From the NCBI GenBank assembly GCA_003996215.1, contig QJPP01000438.1:186001-250000 (forward strand): a DNA stretch of 64,000 bases, given 5' to 3'. Shown piece by piece: positions 33,271 through 46,313 of the stretch. Source of the stretch: Jaltomata sinuosa. Lineage: Eukaryota > Streptophyta > Magnoliopsida > Solanales > Solanaceae. A program made the position numbers and the translations under genes. Numbering within the stretch: position 1 is the stretch's first letter; every line of letters starts with the position of its first letter. The notes beneath the pieces were generated by a model. That model made no database searches, had not been told where the DNA came from, and worked only from the letters and a program-made list of their open reading frames with translations.

Positions 33271-34249
33271 TTACTGGGGAAGGCTGAGTCCTACTACCTC
33301 CTCGTACCTTCTTAGCTGAAGTGCAATCCCTAATCTTGTTTCCAACCTGACCACATCCAAAGAATCCACCTGAACCAACTAAACACTCCCAGGATGACTT
33401 CTACCACACTTGTTGCAAGAAGGGTAAGGAGCACCCTTTGCAATACTCTCTTGTGAATAGGAACCAGCTCCTCTACCAGTCTGATCATAATGAGGCCTGG
33501 GGGCCTGGGTAGGAGCACTAGCTGAGGAATGAATAGGGCCTGATGATTTCTTCTGAAATAAAGAGCGATGTTCGCCTCTGGACTTCTGATTGCCAAAATT
33601 TGAGCTCTCCGACCTAACCCTCTTGTTCTGCTTTGCCTTCTCCCTTATTTTGTCTCCCTCGATCTGTTGGGCATGAGTCATAAGTCGAAAAATATTCATA
33701 TCACCCAAAAGCATCACAGACCTACACTTTTTCTTCACCGAATCTAACACTCCATAAGCATACTTACTCATCCCATCCCACGGGTCTGCCACCATGGAAG
33801 GAGCATACCTAGATAGCTGGGTGAACTTCAACCCGTACTCCTGAACCGACATAGAACCTTGCCTCAAATTCACAAATTCTTTGATCTTAGCTTGCCTCAA
33901 CTCCCTCGGGAAAAACCGATCAAGAAAATCCCTTTCAAAGCATTCCCAAGCCATAGGGACCACATCCCTAGCCCTAGCATCTTTCCATTGTGTGAACCAA
34001 ATATGAGCCACGTCTTTGAGTTGATAAAAAGCTAGCTCAATACAATCAACACCACCTACTTGCTTCACACCAAAGATCTTTTTTACCTCATCCAAGAAAT
34101 TTTATGGATCCTCACCAACTTTTGAACCCCAAAATTTAGGTGGGTTCATGTGAATGAAATCTAAAACTCAGGCTGCAACTCCACCTTGAGGGTGGATAGG
34201 GATAGGAGCCTTCTTATTTGCCTGAGCGGCCATAGTCTAAGCTAGAAAA
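33271..34249 (-). pseudogene. gag: gag of nested B element, N-terminus lost at duplication breakpoint
   Basis: The 238-codon open frame 33379-34095 starts MDEVKKIFGVKQVGG and contains YQLKDVAHIWFTQWKDARAR, FLDRFFPRELRQAKIKEFVN, LRQGSMSVQEYGLKFTQLSR and the spacer to SCNKCGRSHPG, the start of a zinc knuckle near 33390. The upstream part (34096-34244) has two stops (including one replacing Gln in LAQTMAA). It ends at 34244-34250, where sequence switches to C protease. WFTQWKD is intact here, showing that the two stops in the 7160-18760 copies are specific to that lineage. Confidence 0.87.
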
Positions 34250-34430
34250 TCCCCAACTGGAGTAGAAACATGAATAGAAGAATCAAGAACATCACAGATC
34301 AAGTCCAAACCCAAGGCAAATCTAACAGATAAATAAGAGTAAGTGGAACTTGGATCAAATAAAAAATAAGCCATATGGTCATAGACGAGAATAGTACCTG
34401 TTATTATAGCATTGGATACCTCAGCCTCAA
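34250..34430 (-). pseudogene. pol: Protease region of C, copy 2 (partial)
   Basis: Duplicate of 24115-24300, with the same FDPSSTYSY-type motif on the minus strand. It begins abruptly at the breakpoint. Confidence 0.75.
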
Positions 34431-35884
34431 ACTTGCTCGAAAAGGTGTGGAAATGAGCTCTATCATCAATCTGGGCAACCTATTTAGCAGGCTATACTCC
34501 ACTCATCCCTGTGTTACCATTACCTTGGTTACCACTATGGCTTCCCTGATTATTACCTCGCCCACCCTGTGGACAACCCCTGCCATTGCAACCTCCGTCT
34601 GCTGGAACCACAGCCTTGGCCTGCTGCTGCACCTAATTACCTGCCTGCCTTAGAGGGAACTCTTTCTTAAAGTGACCCATATCTCTGTAATGAAAACAAC
34701 TTCGCTCAAGAGAGGGCATGTTGGCCGAAAAATAGGAAGCCCCCTCCCTCTAGGAGCTGGAGACTGTTGAATAGCCCCTAAATAACCATTGGTATAAGAT
34801 GGCAAGGCCAACTGGATAGGACGAGCCAAATGAACCTGCTGGCTAGGACCTCTAGAATAAGAACCACTGAAATTACCCATACTCCGGGACTTCTTGGGTA
34901 ATACCTTAGCCTGCCCAACTTGCTTAACTCACTCCAATTTCTTCACATAGTTAGTCACCTTATTAAAACTCTTCTCTACAGAAGTCATGTGAACAGTAGA
35001 ACCTGTAATTCAGTATTCAGGACCTTATCATACAACCAAATCCTCTCATCCTCAGTGCCCAACAACTGGATAGCATAGTGAGACAAGGCATGAAACTTAG
35101 CCTCACAAGCTGTAACAAACATATTTCCCTGCTCAAGAGCTAGGAATTCATCCTTCTTGCGATCCCTCAGAGTACGGGGCATATACTTCTCCAAAAATAA
35201 GGCATGAAATTGAGCCTAAGTCAGCACATGCAAAGGTGATGAACAACACTCCACATGGATCCTCCACCACTACTTGGCATTACCTTGTTCTTTGAAAGTC
35301 ACAAACTCAACCCCATGTAGCTGTACAATCCCCAACTTGTGCAACCTATCATAGAAATCTAAGATGAACTCAAAAACATCCTCATCTTATATGCCATGAA
35401 ATGATGGAGGTTTCATCTTCAGGAACCTAGTCAATAACTCATGCTCGATCTTGATCATGACAAAGCCTAACAACAGATTGAGGAATGCATCTATACTTGA
35501 GGCATCATCCATCTTGGGAGGTAAAGCAGCAGCGGGATATGCAACCAGAACCTGAGTAGCTGATATAGTGGGAGTGGCTCCAGTGCCAGCCAACCCACTC
35601 AAGAATCCCAACACATGCTGAATTACCTCAAAACACATAGGGGGAAGACCTACATCTCCAAATGGTGCTACAACCTCTGGTTTAAGACCATTCTCATGCA
35701 CTACCTCAGCCTCCTTAACATAATCCTAGGGTGGGAGAGGTGTCGCTGGCCTCTGGTCAGCCGCTACCTGAGCTCCTCCCCTGGTGGGTGGTCCTCTCCC
35801 TCTTACCCTACCCCTACCTCGCCCATAAACTTCCGATCCCGTAGCTGGAGTTGTTGCTCTTGTTCCATTCTGTCTAGTGTTCAC
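34431..35884 (-). pseudogene. gag: gag of C element (copy 2)
   Basis: Duplicate of 24301-25750. The start codon is changed to GTG (35884-35882). Segments recognisable are LEKYMPRTLRDRKKDEFLAL, ALSHYAIQLLGTEDERIWLY and, at the knuckle, CFHYRDMGHFKKEF, which has lost a second Cys in addition to the shared Cys-to-Tyr change. The stop after SFHGI (near 35394) is shared with copy 1. Some copy-1 stops are open here (EQGNMFV near 35130), showing independent decay after duplication. Confidence 0.86.
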
Positions 35885-36105
35885 CGTCTATGGAAAAAAG
35901 AATGAAGGAGGTTATATACAAATTTCCATCACCAGATACTAAATAGAATCAAGTTATAGCACAAAGGAAGAAAGAAGAGATAGTTTCCTAAAGTCATATA
36001 ACCTTTCGAAGAAAAGTACAGACATTTATGTACCATTTCACAAGACTATACTAGACCCATTTTGGTACGATGAGATCAATGAATCTACAGCTCAGATACT
36101 ATCTT
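35885..36105 (-). other. Leader and degraded primer site of C (copy 2)
   Basis: Near-identical to 25751-25971. The primer site is decayed: minus-strand GATAGTATCTGAGC at about 36091-36104. Confidence 0.65.
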
Positions 36106-37668
36106 TGTCACGACCTACACCAATGCGAGTGGCACCCACACTAAACCCTGGTGGGTTTACCAATTAACCAATCATTACTTAACCCAAAAATAAAGCAGCT
36201 AAAACCAATTTAATAGATAAAACCACGATTCACATCTAAAATTTGAAGGATAAAAATCATGTAGAAATAATCCCCTAGAATCTAAAAGTCATGTACCAAA
36301 ACTACTAATCAAGTCTAAAAGACGAGGATGTAAGTCTAAGTCCGAACAAAGGAATAGAACTAGCAGAAGAATCTATGGTAGCCCAAAAGATGCAGCTCAC
36401 CTTTGGTTGAAAGTCATCTGAAGTATTACTAAGGTCTTGCAGCAGCTGCCGGAATATGCCATGTACTCAATAAAAGAAGAGCAAGTGCAATATCAGTACA
36501 CAGAAACAACTGTATACTGGTAGGATCATCAATCAACTCCAAAATATGAAATATGAATATACAACTATAACTTATTACAATAGGACAAACATGTATAAAT
36601 CAAGTCAAGTGAATATAATTTAGACTCCCAGTCATCAACCTGACTTAACAACCACATAAGACATGTCTAAAAACTACAAATAATAGAGAACATACAATTT
36701 TGTCACATACTTCAACTAACCCGGACCACCCAAGGATCCCTAGAACATCAGTTATGGTGTTAAACATGCAATTTTGATTTACACAAGAAACTACCTTAGC
36801 ATTTAAACACACCAACCTGGCCACTCATGGACCAACATGTAAAAATATCATCAAAACAGATAAACCCGGTTCATTCATGTAACCAACACACATAATAATA
36901 AACAAACATGTACCAAGCATCGTACCCAAGCCAACCATAATATAATCTGTACTGGCATGGTACCCGAGTCAACTGATAAATAAATGTGTACCAGGTGTGG
37001 CCTAAGACAACTAATGAACTGTACTAGGCGTGGTACATAAGCCAACTAAAGAATTATATATATCACAATAATCACAACCATAATGAATACACACCATAAT
37101 TATACAACCAACAAGCATTTAAAATAGGTTCATTGCATAAGATTGACATTAAGATATCATTTAGCTTTCATTACTTTTTTTCCTGAACACGTATTATATA
37201 AGCAATACTAGTGAAACAGTAATATGCACTCATAATGCAATTGGGTTACAAATTAACCATCACCTACCTCAATTCAAGTTTGAATGCTCTCCTGAACCTG
37301 AGCTTTCCCATTTCTTGCAACTTAGCTTGATTATGGTCTAAGAACAAGAATGCAATACATAATCAGCCAAAATGACCTATAATATTGCGGATAACAACTT
37401 AATCCCAAACCCCAAGGCTAATTTCATGATCATTTCTCCCATTCTGGGGCCTTCCCACCATAAATTCACTTAATTACTAGCAATTCTATGGTTAAACTAG
37501 TGAATTATGGGAAAGAAATCCTAAATAAATAACTTAAACCAATAACCCAAGGTTTTACACCCTCACATTCCCTTTTTATACTAGAAATTTAAACCTAGGT
37601 TAAGTTAAACCATCTTCAAGGCCTGTAACTGATGATTCTAATCCATAGGAATCAAAGTACTAGTTTAT
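36106..37668 (-). repeat. C LTR, copy 2, inner part
   Basis: Starts TGTCACGACCTACACC at 36106 and runs to TTTAT (37664-37668), where a B LTR is inserted. It continues at 47657-48285. The two parts together make about 2.2 kb, a complete LTR. A GTACC array is at about 36905-37045. Confidence 0.88.
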
Positions 37669-39229
37669 TATCATGCCCCGAGGCTACCCCCTAGACGTAA
37701 CATGGGACTCATGACCACAAGTATCCCAAGTTAACCCTTGGTCATAGCATACTCAGTTATCCAATACAAGAAACATAGTGAAAGCATACATAATGAAGGT
37801 AGAAATCCATATAATGAAATGGGATAAAGTCAGTGAAACACAAATCTAGAATATAACTAGCTATGTCTGAAGCCTCTAAGTCTAACATAGGAGTTGATGG
37901 GACAAGACCCCAACTATCTCAAGAAATCCAAGGAAATATATAAAAGTAACTAACATAGCTAAGGTCCTCTAGTAATGAAGACTCACCAACCAAGTCTGGA
38001 GAATCGACAACGTCTAGCCACGAACCGGAAGGTTAGAGCCTAAATCTGCATCATCAAGAAGATGCAGCACAAGATATGTGTCAGTACTATAGGATATACT
38101 GAGAATGTGAGATATGCATAAATGAAATCAAAACATGCTTAAAACATCCTTAAAAAAGAGATATCACGAGAAAATACCATAAGTAAATCTTAAATCATGA
38201 AATAAGATAGCTTGATGCATAAAAATTTCTTACGGGAGTTTCTCATAACTGAAAATAGACCATGTGAGCTACATGGAATCCAACTGTATAACCCTAGTTG
38301 GCAAAGCTACCCCGAACCTTGCCAAGGGATGGGGTACTAAACATATCATAGCCCAAAACCACTTTCATAAGGGACACTCACAACTAACGAGGACCCATAT
38401 TCATGAGGATACACTCTCAACTAACAAGGACCCTCTTCACCTACACTGGCAACATAGTTTTGGATTTCGGTAATCGAACCCTCATCGCTCGGTGCTAAAT
38501 ACTACTCCCAAAAATATGCATACATATAGCTCATATATACTTGTGATATATCTGATGTCAAATCTGTTTGAAAAGAATAAGGACATATCTAATGTCATGC
38601 AAACTCAAATCATTAGTCTTAAAGCTTAGCATAGCCATAATGCACTTTTCTTTATAAATTCATACTATAAGAATTTGGCATGCAATTGCATCTATACTTG
38701 AGATCATAATATCAATGCATGCAATTTTCCTTAAATCAAGCCATGCACATAAAATTTAGCTAGGGTTAGCCTTCAAATCATAAGGTAAATAACAAATTGC
38801 AAAACTTATGTAAATCATGAAATTGAACTTAGAATTTATTAAAACAAAATCATGAGAAAATATTTAATAGAAAAGCCCATGAGAATTGAGTAAGAACCCT
38901 AACTTGAAATTCATAAATTCAATTTAGAAGAATTGGGGTTTTGGGCATAAGTGTAAAAGAATCCCCTTATTGAATACCCACATACCTTGATTGAAGCTAA
39001 CCCAACTAAAATTTAAAAAAAGAGGAGGCTTGAACTTGAAGCTTGAGACTTGGAGCTTGAAGGAGTTCCTTTCCCAATTTGGTAGATGAATGAGAGATAA
39101 TGTGAGTCTTAGGCTAAATGAGGTAGAAACCCTACTAAAAGTGGCCAAAAATGACCTCACTTAGGAGTTAAAAGGGTGGGTAATTTTACAAATACCCTTA
39201 GGATTTAAATAGGAAAAAGCTTCTAAAAA

Positions 39230-39560
39230 GGCCGGCTTCAGGTTCCACGGACCGTAGAAGTAACCACGGCTCATGGATTGGAGTCGTGGTTCCTAAGCCA
39301 AAATTCTAGGTTGTGGATAACTTTCCACAGACTAACAAGATAACCCGAAGAAACTTCTATGAGTCGTGGAACTAATTAGTGGTTTTGGGGAAAATAACCA
39401 CTCTCTATTTGACTCCCATGGGTTGGTTCCATGACCCGTGGAAACTTCCACAAATCATGAAACTGACTCGTGGTTCTCAGACCTGAGGGTTGTCTGTAGG
39501 ACTAAAATCATGAGTCCTTTCCACAACTCGTGGAACCATCCACTGCTCATGGACTTTATC
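39230..39560. repeat. CCACGAGTCGTGG palindrome cluster (solo B LTR in C)
   Basis: Includes TTCCACGGACCGTAGAA, ACTCGTGGTT and CACAACTCGTGGAA half-sites. Position in the LTR as in the other B copies. Confidence 0.85.
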
Positions 39561-39954
39561 CGTGATCCCTAGAAGTTCAAAATTTTTGCAAGTTTCTAAG
39601 CTTAAAAGTGTAATGACCGGGTTTGTCATTACGGGTAAACCATTCGTGCCAAGTCTTGGGTTAGAAAAATTTTGGGTTTGGGAGTTGAAAATTCTGGGCT
39701 AGGCTAGTCTCGGTCGGTTTTGGAGCGAGGTATGGTCTAGGATGATCAGGGTAAGGATTAGGTTAAACGTCTTGTTTTGAGCTAGTTTTCATTGTAGCTA
39801 AGACATAGAGGAGTCTGGGGACTTTTCAAAATTGAATCCCAAAACCGAGGTTGACGTGAAGGGGTTATTCCGAAATATTGTGAAAATAAGTGTGTTGTAA
39901 AATGGCTAAAACTAGGAGATTTCTGGACATTCTATCCGTGACGAGCACAACCTT

Positions 39955-40125
39955 CTGCGATAGCAGCCTCCTCTATAGCGGTGGAAAATACTGCTATAGC
40001 AGTGGTCAAGGCGGTCAACACCGCTTAAGACCGTTATAGCAGGAGTTGTCCGCTATAGCGGGACCGCTATAGTAGAGCAGGGACCGCTTTATTGGAGCAG
40101 GGACCTCTATAGCAGAGCAACGGGA
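39955..40125. repeat. CCGCTATAGCGG cluster (LARD1 5' LTR)
   Basis: About nine copies of GCTATAGC-centred half-palindromes, 346-516 bp inside the LTR. Confidence 0.88.
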
Positions 40126-41057
40126 TTAGAAAACCAAGAAAATGGGCTTTTAATTTCATTTTCTTCCCTTTAGCCCAAAAAATAGACGAGAGTTATTCCA
40201 AAAACCCTCCTAGGATTCTCTAAGGCTTGGGAGCCATGGAGAGGAGGAATTCTGATAAAAAAGATGCGAAACCATGGATTCGGGCCTGCACAACTGCCAG
40301 GAATGCCACCACGGAGCCAGAAATGCACGGTTGCAGCTGCTTAGTGTCTAGGTAGGCTAGGTTTTCATGAGTAGTTAGACCTGTTTACTTTCCTTACTTT
40401 TGTATAGTGAAATGGAGAATCCATGTTTTAGGCCTTCGGGCACAGAGTCTGGCGGATTCAGGTTTGGTTATGTATGTGCTAGGAATTGGTTTGATTTGAG
40501 TTGTGGGTTATTGATAATTGTTTGGGATTGTCTATGTTGTCTTGGTATGCTAAAAATGATAGACTCAGGGACTGGGATATCGGGAAGGTTCGGGGAACTG
40601 GGATTTGCAAGGACAACTAGGTGGGGATGAAATGGGAAACTAATAGGTGAGGTTTCGGGAATGTGAGAGGCATGTTAAGAAATCATTGTTTGCTAAGGGC
40701 TAGGAGTGAAAACTCGTATTGTTGTTATGTATGTATGTACCAGATTAATGGGGTGGTTAAATTATGTTAAAAAGGGGAAACCATTCAATATGTGTAAACA
40801 AGGGTAAGTGTGTTTAGTCTTCAGACGAATGTCAAGGTCCAACTATATACTCGGAATAGGGGTAGGTGATGGCTTATGATTTTTAGTGAATGTGTATATT
40901 CATGTACTCATGTCTAAGTGATTGTATGCATTACATTTCTTAGGTAAATTGTGTGGAATGTCTAGGTTCCTGTTTATAGTCTGTGATTGAACGGCTTTAC
41001 TTATTGGTTTTACAAGTTGTGTGTGTTCATATATTGACTATGGTTTGTTGACATTCG

Positions 41058-41166
41058 GTTGGCTCAGGTACCACGCTTGGTATGGGTATAACACATGGTT
41101 GGCACAGGTACCACGCCTGGTACAGGTTACTATTTGGTTAGCTTGGGTACCACGCCTGGTACGGGT
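41058..41166 (+). repeat. GTACC-rich array (LARD1 5' LTR)
   Basis: Three units with GGTACCACGCCTGGTAC cores, one unit fewer than in the solo LTR. Confidence 0.85.
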
Positions 41167-41325
41167 TTATTTTACTGCATCATCACATTGGTATTATTGC
41201 ATTGCATTGATATTATTGCATTGCATTTCCTGTTATTGGTTTCGTTAGTGGACTAGGCTATTTTTATTGAATTGTGATATTCAATGGTGGTCCTTGAGTG
41301 ACCGGGAATCCTGTTATGTCTGTTG

Positions 41326-41605
41326 AGTTTGGTATTGGTGTAGGCCGGGTTGTTATATCATGTTGTGAGTTGGTCTTGGTGTAGGCCGGGTTGTTATATC
41401 ATGTTATGATATTGGTCTTGGTGTAGGCCGGGTTATTATATCATGTTAATTAGTAGGTCTTGGTGTAGACCAGGTTGTTATGTTATTAGTTGGTCTTGGT
41501 GTAGGACGGGTTGTTATATCACGTTATTAGTTGGTCTTGGTGTAGAACGGGTTATGATGTTAATTAATAGTTGGTCTTGGTGTAGACCGGGTTATCATGT
41601 TAACA
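41326..41605 (+). repeat. 42-bp minisatellite (LARD1 5' LTR)
   Basis: About seven units of the GTCTTGGTGTAGGCCGGGTT repeat, half the length of the array in the solo LTR. Confidence 0.88.
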
Positions 41606-42074
41606 CCTAGATATGTTAGGGGGAAACCGGGTGGGTCTGGACTATGTAAAAGAGGTTATGAGTTCACAATTTATTGTCATTAAGTGTACTAATGACGGTC
41701 AAGTTTATTTGTTATTAATGAGGTAAGGATGGATCTTGGGGTAGACCGGGTACCCAGTTGAACACTTAGGTGTGGTTACAGGATCCTTGGAGGGTCCGGG
41801 TTTCGGGATTCGAAAGGGATTTAGATATAACTATGTTCTTTTCATTGCATGTGTCAATGGTTGCTAGGTGATTTCAATGTGATTGGTCAATTGGGAGTAT
41901 GACAGAAAGTCTTGGGTTGTAGTGGTTGGTTGTTATAACCGGGATGGGAAGTTGTCCGAGAGGTCCAAAAAGGGCCGGACACTGGTTAGTAATACTATGG
42001 GTATATGTGGTTTGGTTGGGCAGTTAGCCAAGTTAAGTCTGAATATTTAGTCAAGGTAGTTGATTGGGGTAAAG

Positions 42075-42335
42075 TTTAAAGGTGACTTGGGAAGTCTATG
42101 TGTCAAGGTGACTTGGGAAGTCTAGGTGACAGGGTGACTTGGGAAGTCTACGTGTCAAGGTGACTTTGAAAGTCTAGGTGACAGGGTGACTTAGGAAGTC
42201 TACGTGTCAAGGTGACTTGGGAAGTCTAGGTGACAAGGTGACTTGGGAAGTCTACGTGTCAAGGTGACTTGGGAAGTCTAGGTGACAAGGTGTCTTGGGA
42301 AGCCTAGGTGACAAGGTGACTTGGTAAGTCCTAGA
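42075..42335 (+). repeat. 25-26-bp tandem array (LARD1 5' LTR)
   Basis: About ten units alternating two variants, one ending TACGTGTC and one ending TAGGTGAC, so a higher-order 50-bp period has formed. Deleted from the 3' LTR. Confidence 0.88.
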
Positions 42336-42862
42336 TGTCAGGGTCAAGGTTAAAGGTGAAGGAGGGAGCAATAATGTTTATTTCATGTTTTCCCTATTTT
42401 CTTATATGATGGTAGGAATGGACTCGGGTCGACCAAAGATTCCTACCAGTATGTGTGTTTGTACTGACTCTACTCTTGCTATACTTTTTTGGTATAGTCT
42501 GGTTGCAGGGTTGGTGATGTTTCACAGGTTCAGGATTGCGGTGATCTTCCAGCAGCTCCTACTTCCTTCTATGATGGAAGTTGTGTCCATTTTATATTAT
42601 AAGCTCATCTTGTAGAAGCTCTTGTAGCGGCTTAGACTAGGTTCTGGGGAGGTTGTTTCATATTGTAAATGTTTTCCGCAAATTCTTTAAGTCATTTATT
42701 TTTCTAAACTATTTGTAAAAAGGATTTCTCATATATGTAAGGGACTTATTTAATAGTTTATTTTCTTTTCCGCATTGCATGTTGGTTCAGGTGGTAAGGG
42801 TTCTCCTATCTAGGTCAATTAGAGTAGGTGCCCTCACGGCCAGGTAGTTGGGTTGTGATAAA

Positions 42863-42875
42863 TGGTATCAGAGCC
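42863..42875 (+). promoter_or_regulatory. Primer-binding site of LARD1, tRNA-iMet
   Basis: TGGTATCAGAGCC, intact, two bases after the LTR end. Confidence 0.93.
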
Positions 42876-44881
42876 CAGGTTACCGGTCTCCAGTGCAAGA
42901 GCAAAAAGTCGAATAGAGTCCTGTGGATTGGTGTGTAGACGTCCACATCTAATCCTAGGGAAGCTATGAAGCATTCTAGGAAGCATCTCTCTTCTTTTAT
43001 TTCTTTTCATGCGGTTCTTTCACTCACTTATATGAGTTGAGTCCAATTGGTATCTTTCGATTCCAATTGGTATGTCAATGAAGTAGGGATGTCATTGGAC
43101 TCCGGTTGCAGTAAGGCAAGCAAGAAAAATTGGAACCGGGAAGGTTTCGATTGGTATCTAGAGGCTATATAAAGGATGGATGAATCCGCTAATGGTCATC
43201 CATGAAGCGAATGAAAGGTGATGAAACTGGTTTGATTGAGTGTCAGAGATTGAGACTCGTGATTGTATGTATTGCATTGTTTGAATGATTGCAATTTTGT
43301 GGTATGTAATTGTTGAGTTGCTTTGAAATTTGTAGTTAATAAAGAGTCTTAACTCGTTATGTAGAAATTCTTGTTTTGATTTAAAAGTGGTACTGCATTT
43401 TGAAAAATGTTTTTTCATTGGTTAAGATGATAAGGGATTGGAAACTGTGACTGTAGGGAAGCTTCGGTTTCAGGACAGTCGGGACTTGGTTGGGAACCAT
43501 GGGAACAAGGGAGTCATTAGTGGGTAATGGCGAGAAGATATTATTGGGAACAATTGTCTAGTGTTAACTCTTTGTAATTGATAGTATGTTATGTTGAATG
43601 GTGATGCGTTTGATGCCAGGGATGGTCTTAAGGGTGGTTTAAGACCATGGCGGGATTTACAGGACTAAGCAAAGGTAGCTGGGAAAGGGAACTGATACAC
43701 TTACTTGAAATTTCAATTTTTTGTACAGTTACCATCGGGACCGCTATAGCTGTGAAATATCTGCTATAGCGAAACTGCTATTGCGGAATGAGCAACCGCT
43801 ATAGCGAAGGTCAGCGAGGCAGAAGCCTCACCCTATTTTTCCCCTGTTTTTCATTCATTCCCAGGGCATCTAAAGGCAACGGTTTCATTACGGGCTGCCA
43901 TGTGAAATGAGGAAATCGACTATAGAATTTATATAGCATGCATATAAGGTAATTTGCCTGAATACTTAGCATCCGTTCGTGACCAAAGGAAAGGGTTTAT
44001 ATGGTAGCCCAGGGGATTGGTAAAAACTATGACTGACCATTAGTGGGAATAGTCACCTATATGGAGTCTGGCAATATGACCGGTGATTGATCGAGTAGTG
44101 TTGGACACTGCTCATAGACTATGTGATGAGGTGATTATTAACTGGTTTAGTGTTGATGACCCTTAGTGGTAGGGTCGATTGAAGAAGCGAGGTTATTAAA
44201 TGGGATTCTTTAGCATTATTGTGTCTCTTGTGACCATGATAATACCCAGTGTTACTGCTCGTTACGTGGTGAGCGTGTTCTCTCCATAGCATTGGTTAGG
44301 GTGTAAGCGCCCGGGTAGAAAATCCCCCTCCTAAGACGAGAGTTGATGAAAATCTCAAGGTAGGATGAGCCCAATGAAATCCTCATTATTGCATGGTCTT
44401 GAGATACGTGGTGTCTCAAGGCATAGTGTTGATAGGGGTAAGGTGACAGGATGATATGTGAGGGGCATAGTACCCCATAAGAAGCTTCCAAAATGGAGTT
44501 TGAGCTAGTAGAACTCCAGGTATAGTGGGAAAGGGATCACCATGGTGGGATCTAGTCCCCTTGGCAGGGAAAAATTGTGTTGTTCGTTAGTTGAGTTTCT
44601 TTGGCTCTGGTGTTTCAGTGAGGCCCCAAATTTCTTGGGCACTCGGGGAGGGGTAATCTAGTTACCTTGTGCGACTCGAAGGAAGGAATTCCTTGATAGA
44701 GCGAAAGTGAGCTAAATTTTAGGTTGAGTTAGGTATACCAAGGGATTGGGAAGTTTTGGTGGTTTGTGTAAGGTTATATTTACGCTATCATGATAGAGCA
44801 TTAAGATCGAGGGACGAGCTTGTCCTTTCCCTCTGACGTAGAGATCATTCATGAATGAACGATGGGTAAATTGGTATCTGT
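42876..44881 (+). other. LARD1 internal region, non-coding
   Basis: About 2.0 kb with no frame above 90 codons and no recognisable domain on either strand. It is collinear with the LARD2 internal region: matching blocks occur just after the primer site, around 'accatgataatacccagtg' (44233 and 54250), around GGAATTCCTTGATAGAG (44685 and 54658), and before the 3' LTR. It carries its own CCGCTATAGCGG cluster at 43738-43810. No strong polypurine tract precedes the 3' LTR: the last bases are GATGGGTAAATTGGTATCTGT. The region probably provides packaging and priming signals only. Confidence 0.85.
43738..43810. repeat. CCGCTATAGCGG cluster in LARD1 internal region
   Basis: Four decayed copies, for example ACCGCTATAGCGAAGG at 43796-43811. 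This is the same word as in the LTRs, here about 880 bp after the primer site. Confidence 0.85.
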
Positions 44882-45239
44882 TGTAATGACCGGGTTTGTC
44901 GTTATGGGTAAACCATTCGTGCCAAGTTTCGGGTTAGAAATATTCTGGGTTTGGGAGTTGAAAATTCTGGGCTAGGCTAGTCTCGGCTGGTTTTGGAGCG
45001 AGGTATGGTCTAGGACAATCCGAGTAAGGATTGGGTTAAATGTCTTGTTTTGAGCTAGTTTTCCTTGTAGCTAAGACATAGTGAAGTCCGAGGGACTTTT
45101 CAGAATTGAATTTGGGTAAGTAGACTTTCCGGAATCGAGGTTGACATGAAGGGGTTGTTCCAGAACGTCGAGAAAATAAGTGTGTTGTAAAATGGCCAAA
45201 ACTGGGAGATTTTCGGACATTCTGTCTGTGACGAGTGCA

Positions 45240-45375
45240 ACCATCCGCGGTAGCAGCCTCCACTATAGTAGTGGAAAATATCACTATAGCGGTGGTCAAG
45301 GTGGTCAAGGCGGTCAACACCGCTTAAGACCGCTATAGCGGGAGTTGTTCGCTATAGAGAGATCGCTATAGCAGA
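45240..45375. repeat. CCGCTATAGCGG cluster (LARD1 3' LTR)
   Basis: About seven half-palindromes, including ACCGCTATAGCGGGAG near 45329, 358-493 bp inside the LTR. Confidence 0.87.
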
Positions 45376-46313
45376 ACAACGGGATTAGAAAACCAAGAAA
45401 ACGGGCTTTTAATTTCATTCTCTTCCCTTGAGCCCTAAAAATAGACAAGAGTTATTCCAAAAACCCTCCTAGGCTGCTCCAAGGCTTGGGAGCCATGGGG
45501 AGGAGGAATTCCGATAAAAAAGATGCGAAACCACGGATTTGGGCCTGCAGAACTATTAGGAATGCCTCCACGGAGCCAGAAACGCACGGTTGCAGCTGCT
45601 TGGCATCCAGGTAGTCTAGGTTTTTATGAGTAGTTAGACATGTTTACTTTCCATACTTTTGTATAGAGAAACGGCGAATCCATGTTTAAGGCCTCTCCAC
45701 ACGGAGTCTGGCGGATTCGGGTTTGGTTATGTATGTGCTAGGAATTTGTTGGATTTGAGTTGTTGGTTATTGAGAATTGTTTGGGGTTGTTTATGTTGTC
45801 TTGGTATGCTAAAAATGATAGACTCAGCAACTGGGATGTCGGGAAGGTTCAGGGAACCAGGATTTGCAAGGACAACTAGGTGGGGATGAAATGGGAAACT
45901 CCTAGGTGAGGTTTCGGGAATGCGAGAGGCATGTTAAGAAATCATTGTTTGCTAAGTTCTAGGAGTGAAAACTCGTATTATTGTTATCTATGTATGTCCC
46001 ATATTAATGGGGTGGTTAAACTATGTTAAAAAGGGGAAACCGTTCATTATGTGTAAACAAGGGTAAGTATGTTTAGTCTTTGGACGAATGTCAAGGTCCA
46101 ACTATATACCCGGAATAGGGGTAGGTGATGGATTATGATTTTCTGTGAATGTGTATATTTATGTACTCATGTCTAAGTGATTGTATGCATTACATTGCTT
46201 AGGGAAATTGTGTGGAATGTCTAGGTTCCTATTTACAATCTGTGATTGAACGGTTTTACTTGTTGGTTTTACAAGTTGTGTGTGTTCATATATTGACTGT
46301 GGTTTGTTGACAT

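Larger units (their letters stand above)
39609..42860 (+). repeat. LARD1 5' LTR
   Basis: TGTAATGACCGGG at 39609 to GGGTTGTGATA at 42860 (usual GGGTCGTGACA, end decayed by transitions), 3,252 bp. Contains the palindrome cluster 39955-40125, GTACC array 41058-41166, 42-bp array 41326-41605 and 25-bp array 42075-42335. Confidence 0.93.

Noticed and set aside
42863..42875. tRNA-like word GGTATCAGAGCC as a tRNA gene fragment
   Set aside because: Only the primer-complementary bases are present, directly after an LTR. No cloverleaf can be formed.
42876..44881. Host gene captured in the LARD1 internal region
   Set aside because: No long frame on either strand, no domain, and the same non-coding content occurs in LARD2.
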